Assembly: GCA_025506515.1 (NCBI GenBank)
Contig: CM046452.1
Location: forward strand, 105,262,551 to 105,326,550
Origin: Flaveria trinervia
Lineage: Eukaryota; Streptophyta; Magnoliopsida; Asterales; Asteraceae
DNA length: 64,000 nt
Direction of reading: 5' to 3'
The notes under the pieces were generated by a model, which had not been told where the DNA came from, made no database searches, and saw only the letters and a program-made list of their open reading frames with translations. The translations under genes were made by a program, and so were the position numbers. Shown here in pieces: positions 11,232 through 23,152 of the stretch; the first letter of the stretch is position 1; every line of letters begins with the position of its first letter.

Positions 11232-13502
11232 TGTGACATCCGTCACCTCAAGGTCCGTCGAACGACATAAATAACATGGAAATATTTTAATTAATCTTCC
11301 TTTTCTTCATGAACTCCTGCTTTACGGAATCATGTCTGCTTATTTTTCCCTTGTGCCTGTACTTCCTTCGAGAACGTGTGTTAAGCATAAAACTTTTATA
11401 AATTTCATCACCATTACCACCAAATATATCATTTTTAATTTCGACCATTGTCATTAATAAAACCATTTTAGGCTATCAAATGCCATTAAACACGCTTCTA
11501 ACCGTAATATAACAAACATTTTAAGATCGTAATCAACCGAAACAAATTTTTGGGAAACTCGAGGGTTAAGTGGAGGGACTAAACTTGTAATTCTGCAAAC
11601 CTGGGCTGGGTATATAAACCCCATTCCCAGCCATTTATCCCCAACTTCATCTTCTTCACCTTCAACCTTTTCTCCACTTTTTCTCTTGATTTAGCACCAA
11701 AAATCGTCACGTTTGTCGCGTTTTCACCACCAAATCTTGGTTATCATCGTGTGTACGCGTTCCTAGCAGGTAGACAACCTTGTTCAACCCGTTTTTGGTT
11801 CGATTTCACTGCTGCGAATTCTAGGGTTTCGGGTGCTCGGGTTCACCCGAGCACATGAGGTCGAGTGGGTGCGTGTGAGGTCTTTCTGCTTGTGTTTCAT
11901 GTTTGTGTATGTTTATTGAGTGTTTCTGGAGGTCCTCGTGGTATAAAACCCGCTTTAGAGCAGCTCGGGGGCTGCTCAGCCCGACCACAGTCGCGATTCT
12001 GCAGTTCGGGCGACTGGGTCTGTCATGCGATTGAGCCGTGCGACTGAGTGAGTCGTGCGACTGAATCATGCGTCTGAGTCTATCGTGCGACTGAGTTGTG
12101 CGACTAGGCAAGTCGTGCGACTGGGTGTTTGTATGCGATTGAGTCATGCGTGTGAATGATTGTGTGCGATTGAGTCAGGTGACCGACTGAGTGTATGCGA
12201 TTGTGCGTGTTTCGCACGACTGGAGTCCAATCGCACGAATGAAGGTTCAATCGCACGAAAGTAGCTAATTCGCACGATTGAGGGTTGATTCGTGCGCATG
12301 GAGGTTGGGTCGTGCGAATGGGTGTGTTGTGTGGTGCGACTGAGTCCAATCGCACGAATGAAGGTTCAATCGCACGAAAGTAGCTAATTCGCACGATTGA
12401 AGGTTGATTCGTACGAATGGAACGTGGGTCAAGCGTCTGCTTGTGTGTGTGCTACCCACGACCGAACCGATACAACCCGAACCGACCAAACATTACTATA
12501 CGCTTTATACATGTCATTAATGCTTAACCATAACTGTCAATAGGTGTTTGACCGATCATTGCATTCAACTGTTGGAAATCTCGACCTTTCATACTTACCA
12601 CTTAACATGTGAGTTTCGTGGCCCCTTTTTATGCTTATACTATTTTACCAACATTTACAAACATGGGGGAAAAGTATGCTCGCCCGTTTTCTATGCTGTA
12701 CAACATACATACAATTTTCATACAAGGAATCAACGTGATACTGTGTTGCACGTACTTATCTGATACATGCTTAGGTCTGCTGTGTGGTTCTATCTTTGCA
12801 ACTATTTAATTCCAGCGTGGGAACCGACGGTTAGGTATTGGTAGTACTACTGGGTGACACCCCCACCCTCGTGTTGGTATACTAGTTAGTACCAACAATA
12901 GCCAGGTACGGGTCTTGGGTGAATATACGCCGACAATTTCTTTGTGTACGTCGTTAGGTTTGGTTGCAAAGCTCATGTCATGTGATTTTACTTGTGTATA
13001 TAACTGTATTCACGGTATTCCATATCATTTACTTTATACAGCATCACTTACATTTTTATTACTTAAACCTGCGAGCTCACCAACAATTTTGTTGACCATT
13101 TTGAGCATATCTTTTCAGGTGATCATGCTAGCTGAGGTTCTAGGTGTGCTGCCTTAGTGGAGACCCTAGGATGCATTTTTGGGCTAAACATGTTGACAAA
13201 CAGTTATTTTGAACAATGTTGAACTATGTAACAATTACAATCTTTTGAAACTTGTTCCCGGGTTGTGGGAATTTACATTACAATTTCAGCTTTATGTGAT
13301 TATGTGAATCGCTTATCCTGTTATGCATATGGCTATGTTGTCGTGAGCATTGACTATACACGACACAAGTCCCCTTGTTGTCGGGTGTCGTCATGACACG
13401 CTTGTCATCATTTTATTATTGCATCTCTATCGCTTACCATGTGTTATGACGATTCCCGTCTTGTCGCAACCCCGTGTTTCCGCTCTTAGCGGGGGTGTGA
13501 CA
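11232..13502 (+). repeat. 3' LTR of the nested element
   Basis: 2271 bp, closely matching 3496-5792, with the TATA box at 11611-11617 and a shorter tandem-repeat block at about 12002-12420. It ends TGTGACA and is followed by the target duplication CCTTT. Confidence 0.94.
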
Positions 13503-14366
13503 CCTTTTCCTTCATCCCATTTCCTTTTTGATGTAGGAGATTCAGCTTGTCGCCGTAACATCTCGGCAGCCATGATAGCGCCAGCTTCAACCGTCTCTGA
13601 GAAAGTTTTAGGGATTTGGATTTGATGAACACCCTCATTTCAAATGGCAAACCCCAGACGAACCTGTTGATCAGTTGTTCCTCTGTTGTCGCTAGATGAG
13701 GAACCAATTGAGATATTTCGTTAAAACGAGTAACATACTCTCTGTATGTCTTGTTTCCTAGTTTCAATTGGAAGAACTCCACTTCTAGTTGTTCAATTTC
13801 ACTAGGAGGACAGAATTTAGCAAGAAACTTATGAACAAATTCCTCCCAGTTCATATCCTTGACTTTATCTTTACCCTCTGTTCGGACTACAATGTTCCAC
13901 CAGTGAAGGGCTTCACCTTAAAACATATGTACAACGAAACATACCTTGTTATGATTATTACAGTCACAAACATCAATACTGACTCATTCCGGTTTAGCCA
14001 GTCTTGGGCTTCTACGGCTCCTTTTCTCCCGTCGAATGGAGGAGGTTTACAAGACATGAAATGTTTATAAGTGCACTCCTTTGATTTGATTTCCTCCATT
14101 CTTTCCATTTCTTGTACAGGCTTAGAAGTAGACGAGCTTTCTTCAAATTGTTCTTCTGATTTATTAGCATTAATAGTTTGTGCATTTGTTAATATCTTTG
14201 CAACTTCTATTGCGATATTATGGATAGCTTCATCATTTAGAACTTGGTTCATACTAGATCGAGATCTAACACTTTGGGAGGAAGTTCGACCCCTATGAGA
14301 TCCTTCCCCTCCTCTTCTGTTAGCTTGTTCGTGTCTAAATTCTTGTTCATTTTTATGTTCAGACAT
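13503..14366 (-). pseudogene. Outer element gag, cut by the nested insertion
   Basis: It starts at 14366 (MSEHKNEQEF). A basic, Ser-Arg-rich N-terminus is followed by YKHFMSCKPPPFDGRKGAVE and, after a frame change near 13870, by the gag core (NWEEFVHKFLAKFCPPSE, then YVTRFNEISQLVPHLAT and RFVWGLPFEMR). This is the retrotransposon gag capsid-like domain. The frame ends abruptly at 13503, where the nested element inserted. The downstream zinc knuckle continues at 3490 on the other side. At least one frameshift separates the two open parts (13887-14366 and 13486-13854). Confidence 0.85.
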
Positions 14367-14643
14367 TGTATCTTCCTATGGTAATATAATTATATAGTAG
14401 TCATTATTGTGCTAAACACATTTATAAAATAATATTTTTATAACACATAACCATTTATATCACATATATTCTAGAAAGAAATAGGCATAAGATAACATAT
14501 TACTTATGTTATCCTAAGAAGCATATAAGTACTTTTTCTAAAACTTTGTTATTTGGTAAAACCTGAATCTGGCATTAATCATATAAAACATTACTGGTTA
14601 AAGCTTAGGCATTCCCATAATACCTAATTCGCTAAAACCACAA

Positions 14644-14655
14644 GCTCTGATACCA
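14644..14655 (-). other. Primer binding site of the outer element
   Basis: On the minus strand TGGTATCAGAGC lies two bases inside the 5' LTR (14658). This is the initiator tRNA-Met primer site. It fixes the orientation of the outer element as minus. Confidence 0.9.
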
Positions 14656-14657
14656 AC

Positions 14658-16109
14658 TGTAACACCCCACCCATGACCCGGGCGGGCGTCTACAATTAAT
14701 ACAGCTTACAGTGGAAGCTAACTGAGTTTTCATTACAAACTATAATATCATCAACTTGTTATATTACTATTTTACAACAATATTTTGAAACAAACTAAAA
14801 TAAAACTTCTTGTTCTTCTAGATCTTTTATTCTCTAAACAGCTTTAAGTGTTTTCCTTAGGGATTACCTATGATACATATACTCAAAAAGAACGTCAGTT
14901 AATGCTGGTGAGCTCATGCTATACATTTTATAACAGTTTATAAAATTAACTTTGACATGCAAACAATATGGGTTGTGATATTCGGGTCCATAGGCACAAT
15001 GCCTTCCCTGGTTTTACCACAACCACCGGCAACGGGTTTGTCAGACCCTCCCGGCCATCAAATAGGTATGAGCATGTGCCTGATGCATACGAGGAAACTA
15101 TTCTCTTTTCAGCCAGTTCGACACACCCCATTAAATATATCATGATCCTGTATACCCTTACCGACCCGTGCATATATGTAAGCATTATAATTATTACCAG
15201 TACAAACAGAACGAGTATATTATGACAGTTTTGAAAACAGTCATGATAACTCACCTTGGTCTTTAAGGATTACTGAGACAAATAGACAGTTTCAGAGTTG
15301 TGTTCCTGATTAGGATTGAAACAAGTCTTAACAACTAATTAGGTAAGAAAATTCTACCTAGTACTAATCATGATTTGTTTTGAATAACATTTACCTTGTT
15401 TAAGCATGATTGATCAGTCCATGCCTAATCAAGGTTAAGTTACTCAACACCCAACACGATATTAACTCTAAATCCTACTCTTAATAATTATATTAAACCT
15501 TATAATTTAAACGTAAAACACTAGAAATTAAATTACATACCTAAATAAGAATACAAGAGATTCTGAAAATATATGATCGCCAACCAATACACATATAACA
15601 GACATATAACACATACACAAAGAGTTTGATTGAGATTGAATTTGAATATATAAGGAAATTATTAATGATGGTGTACATATACACATATAACAGACATATA
15701 ACACGTATCAGTTGAATGAATGTATATCAATACATGCATTACACGTACCATGATATATTGATTCTAAAGTTTCATATAATATTATTTTATTATTATAACT
15801 AATTTAGCTGCTTAACTCGTTTTTCTCATATAATTTTTAAAATATAACATTTTATAAAGTTTCGAATATGTCATTGGGACGAGCTTATTTTTATCTACGA
15901 ATCGACTTAAGTTTCGTTAAAAACAGAGCACGTTTAAATATAATGTAATATTATATTTAAAATATTTTTAACGGTCTCTTACGACACAAAATTAGTTTAA
16001 AACTAAAAATAGTAATTTTACTCATTACTTACTCGCTCAACAATATATGAAAGAAAAACTTCGTATTTCACATATTTATAACTGTTATATTAAAATTTTG
16101 GGTGTTACA
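14658..16109 (-). repeat. 5' LTR of the outer element
   Basis: 1452 bp, starting TGTAACACCCC on the plus strand and ending GGGTGTTACA, followed by the target duplication TAAAC at 16110-16114. It pairs with 1006-2349, with visible substitutions and indels throughout. Confidence 0.9.
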
Positions 16110-16114
16110 TAAAC

Positions 16115-17022
16115 TATCAAATCCAATCATTATCGAATTTTCTTAAGTATAAAAAGTAATGAAGGAGAAGAGGTGGGGGTCGGAATTTTCAATGTATGAA
16201 ATTATATTAAAAATAAAAAATGTTAATTATATTTAAAAAATATAAAAAATACTTAAAATTCACGCAACCATTTCACATCAGCATAAATAAAAGAAAAAAA
16301 TATTTCCTAATTGAAACATGTTAAAACTTATAAATAAATAAAACATGAAAACTTGGTGACCTAATTGAATCTTTTTTAAAACTCATAACTGAATCACTTT
16401 TAAAAGTTAGTTATTATTTTATGATGTTTTCTCTATTTATCAAATTATTATAAAAGAAAGTTTTTAGTTGTCACTTGTCATAATATTAGACTTACTAAGT
16501 CTAATTTTCCCGTTTTTTTCTCATATTAAATATTTACATTAACTACTTATATTATTTAATTTTTTTTAAATTAAAAAAGTTTTTAATAAATTAAGAAATA
16601 GTTCTTTTTATAAATTTAATTTTAAAAGAAAGAATCTTTTGTATAACATTAAGTAATTTTTTTAAAAACATCAGACTTTATAAAAATACAAAATATTTGA
16701 AATCAATGTTTTTATAAATAAATTTTTTATGAACCATAAACAATTAGAATTAAAAGTTATAATAAGAAATTTTTAGAAAATGACATATTTTAAAACGTTT
16801 TGATTTAGAACGATTTTTTTAAAAACAAAAGTTCAAAGATAACAATATCATTGTTTTATTACTTATAGTTTTTACTCATACGTAATTTTGATGATATCAT
16901 ATTTTAAAATATTATTTTATAATTAAATCTTTTTAATACTAATCATTTAATATTTTATTTATTTAAACCGTGTAATATACGAATACTAACCTATATAATA
17001 TATACTAGGCCAAAGATATTAC
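16115..17022 (-). other. Remainder of BOR copy A intron 3
   Basis: About 900 bases of very AT-rich sequence lie between the outer retrotransposon and exon 3. No gene is seen. The corresponding intron of copy B (45275-45562) is only 288 bases, so extra AT-rich sequence has accumulated here besides the retrotransposons. Confidence 0.6.
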
Positions 17023-17655
17023 CATCCAGCCCAAGCCAAGAACAACTCTTTCCCCAACTCCTGCCTCCCTTTAGCAAAGTCATACAAGTAAATGTAAATT
17101 ATAATAGTAGGTTCCGCAACTCCCAAAATGAGAAGAGGTTGTCCACCAAGTATCGACTGTATAAGACCACATATTGCAGTAGAAGCTAATGTTTCAACAG
17201 TGCTTAAGCTTCCATCTACAACAAAAAAAGTTAAAGAAGAAATTAACTTACAAAATAATAACATGTCCTTCAAGTTATCTTCTATTGAATAACCTGTATA
17301 TCTGCTAAGTTGCTCCCCAAACGCAATCACAGGCAACGCAGAAGCAAAGAAGATGTATGTAGTGGGAGCCAATATCCTGCAAACATAACTTGTATCATTT
17401 AACTATGACCAATCAACTTTAATCATTAATATTTTGCACCAAAATGGAAAATACCACTTGCTAATAAGATGCTTGTATTTGTATACAAATCTGAAACATG
17501 CATATAGATTTGGATCATGCATGCATGTAACAGTGGAGTAAAAAGATTTACCTAATTCCAGAGCTAATACCGGCAATCCAATCTTGTTTATAGCACAAGA
17601 TTCTTCCTCTAACATCATGTGCAATTCCTCTAAATGGAGATTTGATATGCTCCAT
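17023..17655 (-). pseudogene. BOR copy A, exons 1-3 (open frame)
   Basis: Exon 1 is 17552-17655 (ATG at 17655, MEHIKSPFRGI...), exon 2 is 17294-17376 (LAPTTYIFFASALPVIAFGE) and exon 3 is 17023-17215 (ICGLIQSILGGQPLLILGVA, ending LFLAWAGW). Lengths of 104, 83 and 193 bases are identical to those of copy B, and GT-AG borders are present. These encode the N-terminus and first membrane segments of a BOR-family borate transporter (SLC4-like fold). The following exons lie 16 kb away and are decayed (541-884), so no full protein can be made. A truncated transcript is possible. The near-perfect state of exons 1-3 against the decay of exons 4-5 is unusual. Confidence 0.88.
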
Positions 17656-19354
17656 CCCTGAAATTAAACACAAACTAATTGGTTTTTATGTAGATTCATT
17701 CAAAATAAAAATCATTCTATCAAATCAACAAGTTCACACTAGAATTAGGATGCACCAACATTCTTTAGTATAAAATCAAGGCTAAATACCGTGTATTATA
17801 TGAGTTAAATAAAGAAAATTTTAATAGTTATTAATGAAAATTTAAGAATTATAAAACAATATTTTTGAATAAGATATGTTTAAAATTACGCATATGTAAA
17901 TATTTTCTAGTAATTAAATAATAATAATAGTTTTTAAAACTTTTACATCTAAAATAATCCATTTTAAAAATTCACTTTAAAAACCATTATTGTAAAAATA
18001 TCAATTTTATATATTGTTTAATTAAAATTGTGCTTTTAAGTATTATCATTGTTTTTTAAAAATTGTTTTATAGAAAATTTTGTTTGTTGTATATATTCTT
18101 TTAGAAAGACGGTTAATTTTTCGTTTCATAAACTTTCATGTTTAAGAAAATTTCCTAAAATTTTGTGTTTAATTATTTTTTATTTGTAACAAATAGATGT
18201 AATTTCAAATTATTTTATAAAAATAATCTATTTGTAAAACAATCTTAGTTTTAAAGTTCAAATATGAGAGAGATATTATAGAGAGTGATCAGAATGAAAA
18301 CAATGTAGTAATTAATTATATTAACTTTTAAGAAGTTAGATAAGTATCGTGAATGAAAAAATGACTATAATATTTTATTGGCTTACAATTGAAATGAGAA
18401 GGTATAACTAAGTGCCACGTAACGCCTCGACTTACTTTTTATTTATAGATTAATTTGTTATAACACATAACTAAGTGAACTATTCGAAATAATTAAGTAC
18501 ATTAGTTCAATAGAAATATTTGTTGCTATTTGCCGTTGTTAAAAAAATATTTAAGTAAATTAGTTCTAATTACTCATGTTTTACACATTTAAGTTTTAAT
18601 TTTTTTAACGGTAAATGTGCGACCATGCTTCGAAAAATATGTGTTACCTTAATCGGGTCATCTATTTGTTTCCCAATTAGTATCACACCTCCACCCTCTC
18701 AGAAGAAAACACATTGTTGAGAAATTCCAGTGACTTAACTCTATACATTTTGCTCAGAGTAAGACTAAAAACCACAATCTTCCAAAATTTATATGTCACG
18801 TGTATCTTACCTTAATCAATTAAGCTAGTTTCAACTTAAGTATTGGTTTTGTCAACAAATATATGAATGTGTCACTATTTGTTTTAATAAATATAGCTGG
18901 TTGGTGGCCAAGGAAAGGCTTGGTGTTACTTTTGATATGACAACAAAAATATCATTTATTTGTACATGTCCAAAACACAGGAAGACAAAAACATATAGCA
19001 TAATGACGACCGCTCTTGATGGATTATTTAGCCATTGAAGCTAAACTCATTGTTACATTTAATATTACTACATGCATTGTGTATGAGCTGAGATGATCAA
19101 AAAGAAGGGTGTGGCGTTTACCTTTCTAACAGATGTGGGCTCGAATCAACCAAAAGATGTGGTTGTTTGGAGGTCTAGCAGTGGCGATTTATGAAAGTTA
19201 ATGTCCGATATTGAGTTACGAAACAATGGAAGAGAGGATTATCTGCGTTTGAGGGCGATCATGGTGTTTTATAGCAGTCCAGGAGGGATGCTGTTAAGTG
19301 ACATTGATGGGTGCTATTTTGAATGGAAAGTTGAGTTAAAATAAAAGTTGACTT
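17656..19354 (-). promoter_or_regulatory. BOR copy A leader intron, leader exon and promoter
   Basis: It matches the region upstream of copy B in order. A leader-exon donor lies near 19122 (AGAAAG|GTAAACG on the minus strand), a leader exon extends to about 19240, and a TATA-like box TATAAAAC covers 19266-19273 (GCTATAAAACACC on the minus strand). The block to 19345 (TGGACTGCTATAAAACACCA, GTCACTTAA) is well conserved between the copies. Both leader start codons seen in copy B are missing. A SINE occupies 18598-18840 within the leader intron. Confidence 0.65.
18598..18840 (-). repeat. SINE, family A copy
   Basis: On the minus strand it has a tRNA-like head with CTTAATTGATTAAGGT (A-box-like) and a B-box-like GTGGTTTTTAGTCTTACT. 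The body includes CTCAACAATGTGTTTTCT, and the tail ends CCGTTAAAAAAATT. It aligns over its length with copies at 36480-36695 and 61868-62120. An equivalent but diverged insertion lies at the same relative place in copy B (48095-48360), so it probably predates the duplication. Confidence 0.7.
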
Positions 19355-19363
19355 AAAAATGTC

Positions 19364-19620
19364 GAATTTTTTTTATTAATAGGGTAAAATTTTAAAACAT
19401 ATTAACTTAAGGGGTTAAAATTTTTTTTTCCATACATCAAGGGTACCCGCCGGTGCCACCGGCGGGTTCTCCCTCTTAAAAACCGAGCCTGCCAAGGCTG
19501 CCAAGTAGTTTTGTCTTCTTCTTCAGAACCCGCCGGTGGCACCGGCGAGTTCTGGGATTTTGACTTGACCAAAGAACCCGCCAATGGGACCGGCGAGTTC
19601 TTGGGTAATTTAGGGCTACC
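19364..19620 (+). repeat. Left terminal inverted repeat of the Mutator-like element
   Basis: About 257 bases, inverted with respect to 24846-25122. The outer 70 bases are AT-rich. The inner part holds three GC-rich units of the form AACCCGCC-N-CCGGCG-GTTCT, themselves near-palindromic, at about 19443-19470, 19527-19552 and 19573-19600. These may be transposase binding sites, but that is inference. Confidence 0.9.
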
Positions 19621-19748
19621 GTTCGCATATAAACCCATCAACCCCAAGTTAAACGAAAACGTCTTCCTACCAACAAATTATCTTCACTTCAAAAACCCAA
19701 TTCTCAAACAATTTAAACGAAAACCTCTTCATACCAACAAATTTCATC

Positions 19749-22318
19749 ATGTCTAGACCTTATTTTATCCAAATATACTGGGGTGGTGATGTTTCTTTTG
19801 TGAACGGAAATGTTATGTGTGATTCTTCTACCAGAAGTACCACTATTGTTCTTCAAAAAATTTCGTATGAAGCGTTTGTTGATTTCACTTACGATCATCT
19901 TCAACTTTCACGAGAATCTTATAATCTAAGGTTCAAACTATTTTACACGTACGGTGGTTTTTCTCAAACATCGGAAATTTTTAATGACTCGAGTCTTGAA
20001 GTATTGTATCAATTGGCAGATTATGTGGAAAATTTCATTGGAAATATTCACGTAATTTTGGATCCAATAATGTCACTCCAACAATCAAATTGTATGGATC
20101 TCCTACGAGGGTTTTCTGTATCCGAATCACCTACACAAACAATTACTACCTTTCCAGGCAATGCAAGTTCACGTGATCATCAAGCCGGTCCGTCAAGCAA
20201 TTTTAACATGGGGTATATTTCAACTCATCAATCAAATGTTGATCTAAATGATGATGAACACGGAGGGTTTGATAACTCGGATGATGATGGTTCACAAAGA
20301 AGTGAAGATTCCGAATCCGTTCCGTCACGTGATGAATCAACCGATAATGAAGATGGGTATGAAATTAGTGAGCACCATAATTTTGTGGTTAATCAAGGAA
20401 TCTCTTACGGGGAGATCACCTATTCTGAAGATCCCCGAGAATTAAAAGATTATGAAGCTACTGATTTTGATGATGAAGACTACATGGATGTATGGAATGA
20501 AGAAACAAAAGAAATCCATGTCGGCATGTTCTTTAAATCAAAATATGATCTAACGCATGCGGTGCGATTATGGAATGTTGCACGTAACCGGGAAATGTTT
20601 GTTGTTGAAAGTAAAAGTGATGCGTATAGAGCAAAATGCTACACAACTAGCCCCAATTATAGCAGTGATCTTCCTATTGGTCCTCAATGTAGTTGGTTTG
20701 TGTACGCTACCAAGCCTAACATCACAACATGTGGAGAATATCTAGATGGGTCAATGCACACAATTGCTTTGGTAGTGTTATTGGCAACAACAACAGAGGT
20801 TTGAAATCTAGAGATATTGTAAATCGCATCGTACACTTTATTCGCCAAGACCTTACTTTTCCAGTCAAGCAAATCCAGGCACACATTAAAGACACGTTGA
20901 ATGTTGATGTTTCGTATAATAAGGCGTGGAGAGCTCGAAAGGCTGCCATTGAGATAATATACGGTACTTGGGATAGTAATTTTGAAGAACTTCCAAGGTA
21001 CGTCAATGCTCTACAAGAAACAAACCAAGTTATTGTGGAATGGTTACATCATCCGATTAGTTCATCTCAATATCATATGTTTAAGTATGTGTTTTGGGCA
21101 TTTGGTCCGGTAATCAACACATTCAAGCATAGTCAACCTGTGATATCTGTTGATGGTACGTTTTTGAAGGGATCGTATCGAGCTAAGATGTTAATTGCAG
21201 TTTTTAAAAATGCAAACAACTACGTAGTGCCTGTAGCTTATGCCATCGTTGACGAAGAAACGACAGATAGTTGGAGTTGGTTTTTGCAGCACTTGTGGTC
21301 CCATATTGGAGTTCATCATGATTTGGTTGGAAGGGGGAAAAATTGTGTGTTATTTCTGATAGACATAAAGGTATTATCACCGCTATGCACAATGTTGAAG
21401 ATATGGTAAACAATGTGGTTCATCGATTTTGTCTTCGACATGTGCGTAGTAACATGATGCACAAGTTCAAGGTGTCTAGTTTAAAAAAGATCTGTTGGTT
21501 GATTGGATGCACCTCCCAACAAAGGAAGTATGATTTATTTGTAGCTGAAATGCAAAGTCTTAAGCCTGAAGCTTGGGAATATTTAAAAGCTATCAAAGAA
21601 AGAAAATGGACGATTGTACATGATAAAAATCAACGTCGTTGGGGTAACCTAACGACAAACATTTCTGAAAGTTTTAACAACACACTACGGGGAGTAAGGC
21701 TTATGCCAATTAAAGCCATTATTAATTGCACGTTTGAGAAAACAGTTGAGCAATATAGAAAACACCAGGGAATTGCAACAACTTGCAACACAGGTTTACC
21801 CCCCGTTTATGGCGTTTGTTTGAATCCCGTGATCTTATTGGGCAGCAACATATCATAACAGATTTTGATCTCCACGAGGCAAGATACATGGTGTTGTCAA
21901 AGATAAATAATAATCAAGCTGGTGAAATGTTTATACTGTGGAGTTCAATAATAGAACATGCACTTGTGGTAAATGGCAAATGCTGAGATTCCCGTGCTCA
22001 CATGCGATTGCTGTTTGCCGACACAAGGGTGTGTCACCTTTTTACACTGTGCATGAGGTGTACACTACTGCAGCTTATCAAAAACAGTATAGTGGACATT
22101 TTTACCCACTTCGTCATCCTGATTACTGGACAGACCCAGGTTGGAGGATTAGAGCTGACCCATCAAAGGTTACAACAAAACGAGGTAGGAGACGCACCCG
22201 TAGGATACATAATGAGATGGATGTTCGTCACCATCCAGATGAACCCATTGTACGTAAATGTTCCATATGTAGACAACCGGGTCATAACATGAGTACGTGT
22301 CGAAACTCACAACCGTAG
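19749..22318 (+). pseudogene. MULE transposase (MuDR-type), four frameshifts
   Basis: It starts MSRPYFIQIYWGGDVSFVNG with a PB1-like N-terminal domain (about 90 residues), then a Ser/Asp/Glu-rich stretch, then the MuDR DNA-binding region (HVGMFFKSKYDLTHAVRLWN...). The DDE core shows SVDGTFLKGSYRAK near 21145, VISDRHKGI near 21345 and the Glu of NISESFNNTL near 21660. A SWIM zinc finger (CTCGKWQMLRFPCSHAIAVC) lies near 21960-22020 and a CX2CX4HX4C knuckle (CSICRQPGHNMSTC) at the end. The enzyme would cut at the terminal repeats in the nucleus. One-base shifts near 20725, 21345, 21780 and 21935 break an otherwise complete single-exon gene of about 850 codons. All domains are well conserved, so the shifts may be recent or artefactual. 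Confidence 0.92.
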
Positions 22319-22518
22319 AATACATGTTATTGTTATTGTGTTTGATCTTTTTTATTAAGTACTTGTTATTGTTTGATCTTTTTTATTAACTACTTATTAT
22401 TGTTATTGTGTTTATTGTGTTTATTGTGTTTGTCGTTATATAATACATGAGTAATTGGATAAAATATTTGATAGATAAAACTTGCATCCATACAATAATT
22501 ATAACATTAATACAATAA

Positions 22519-23107
22519 TTAAAATCCTTGTGAAGGCTGAGTAGGATTAGGAGCATTGGATTCTTCATCTGTCTCGGTTGCTTCATCATTTAAGTCGAAT
22601 CGGTTTGACGGATTATTTGAAAACCGATCAACAACATCACCAGTCTCTTGGAAGTGAGGGTAATATGGTAATGGACTAGCAGTGTCAAAAAGGTTTAAAA
22701 AATTTGTTTCCGGGGATGAGTAATTAGATGAGGGACCCGCCTCACCAAAATGACTGCTTGAATTACCCTCATAAAAAAAGTTATGTTGAAAGGGAGGGGT
22801 AAATTGTGGTGATCCAAAGTCTTGCCCCACGTGAAAATTTTGGTTCTCTATATTTTGTGGGCTCATATTTTGTTGTTCCTCTACATGAACTGGATTTTCC
22901 ATCATTCCTCGTCCTTGTCCTCTACCCCTCCTACGTAAACGTTGAGTGACAGGTGGAATTTGAACATGAACTGGATTTTCCATCACATGAGCTGGCAGAT
23001 AACCTCCATAATCAACATGCGATAAATTCAAATACTGGCTAGCCAAGTTGCTAACCGTTTCATTGCCAACCATTTGAGAAAACTGGCTCATTCCTTGCAT
23101 CTACAAA

Positions 23108-23152
<45 letters not shown>

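Larger units (their letters stand above)
3496..13502 (+). mobile_element. Nested Tekay/Del-like Ty3 retrotransposon
   Basis: A plus-strand element of 10,007 bp with LTRs at 3496-5792 and 11232-13502, both TGTGACATCC...GGGTGTGACA. A perfect 5-bp target duplication, CCTTT, lies at 3491-3495 and 13503-13507. The primer site, gag, protease, reverse transcriptase, RNase H, integrase, chromodomain-like tail and polypurine tract are all in order. It landed in the gag gene of the outer element, between the capsid-like part and the zinc knuckle. The LTRs are highly similar, so the insertion is recent compared with its host element. Frameshifts split gag and pol, so it is probably non-functional unless these are sequencing errors. 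Confidence 0.95.
1006..16109 (-). mobile_element. Outer Ty3-type LTR retrotransposon, internally deleted, host of a nested element
   Basis: The two LTRs (1006-2349 and 14658-16109) begin with TGTAACACCCC (the copy at 1006 has lost the G) and end with GGGTGTTACA. A perfect 5-bp target duplication, TAAAC, flanks the element at 1001-1005 and 16110-16114. The element reads on the minus strand: 5' LTR at 14658-16109, primer site at 14644-14655, gag at 13503-14366, then the insertion of another element (3496-13502), then zinc knuckle, protease and the start of reverse transcriptase at 2350-3490. The rest of reverse transcriptase, RNase H and integrase are absent. Without the insert the internal region is only about 2.3 kb. 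It cannot mobilise itself. It sits in intron 3 of BOR copy A. Confidence 0.92.
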
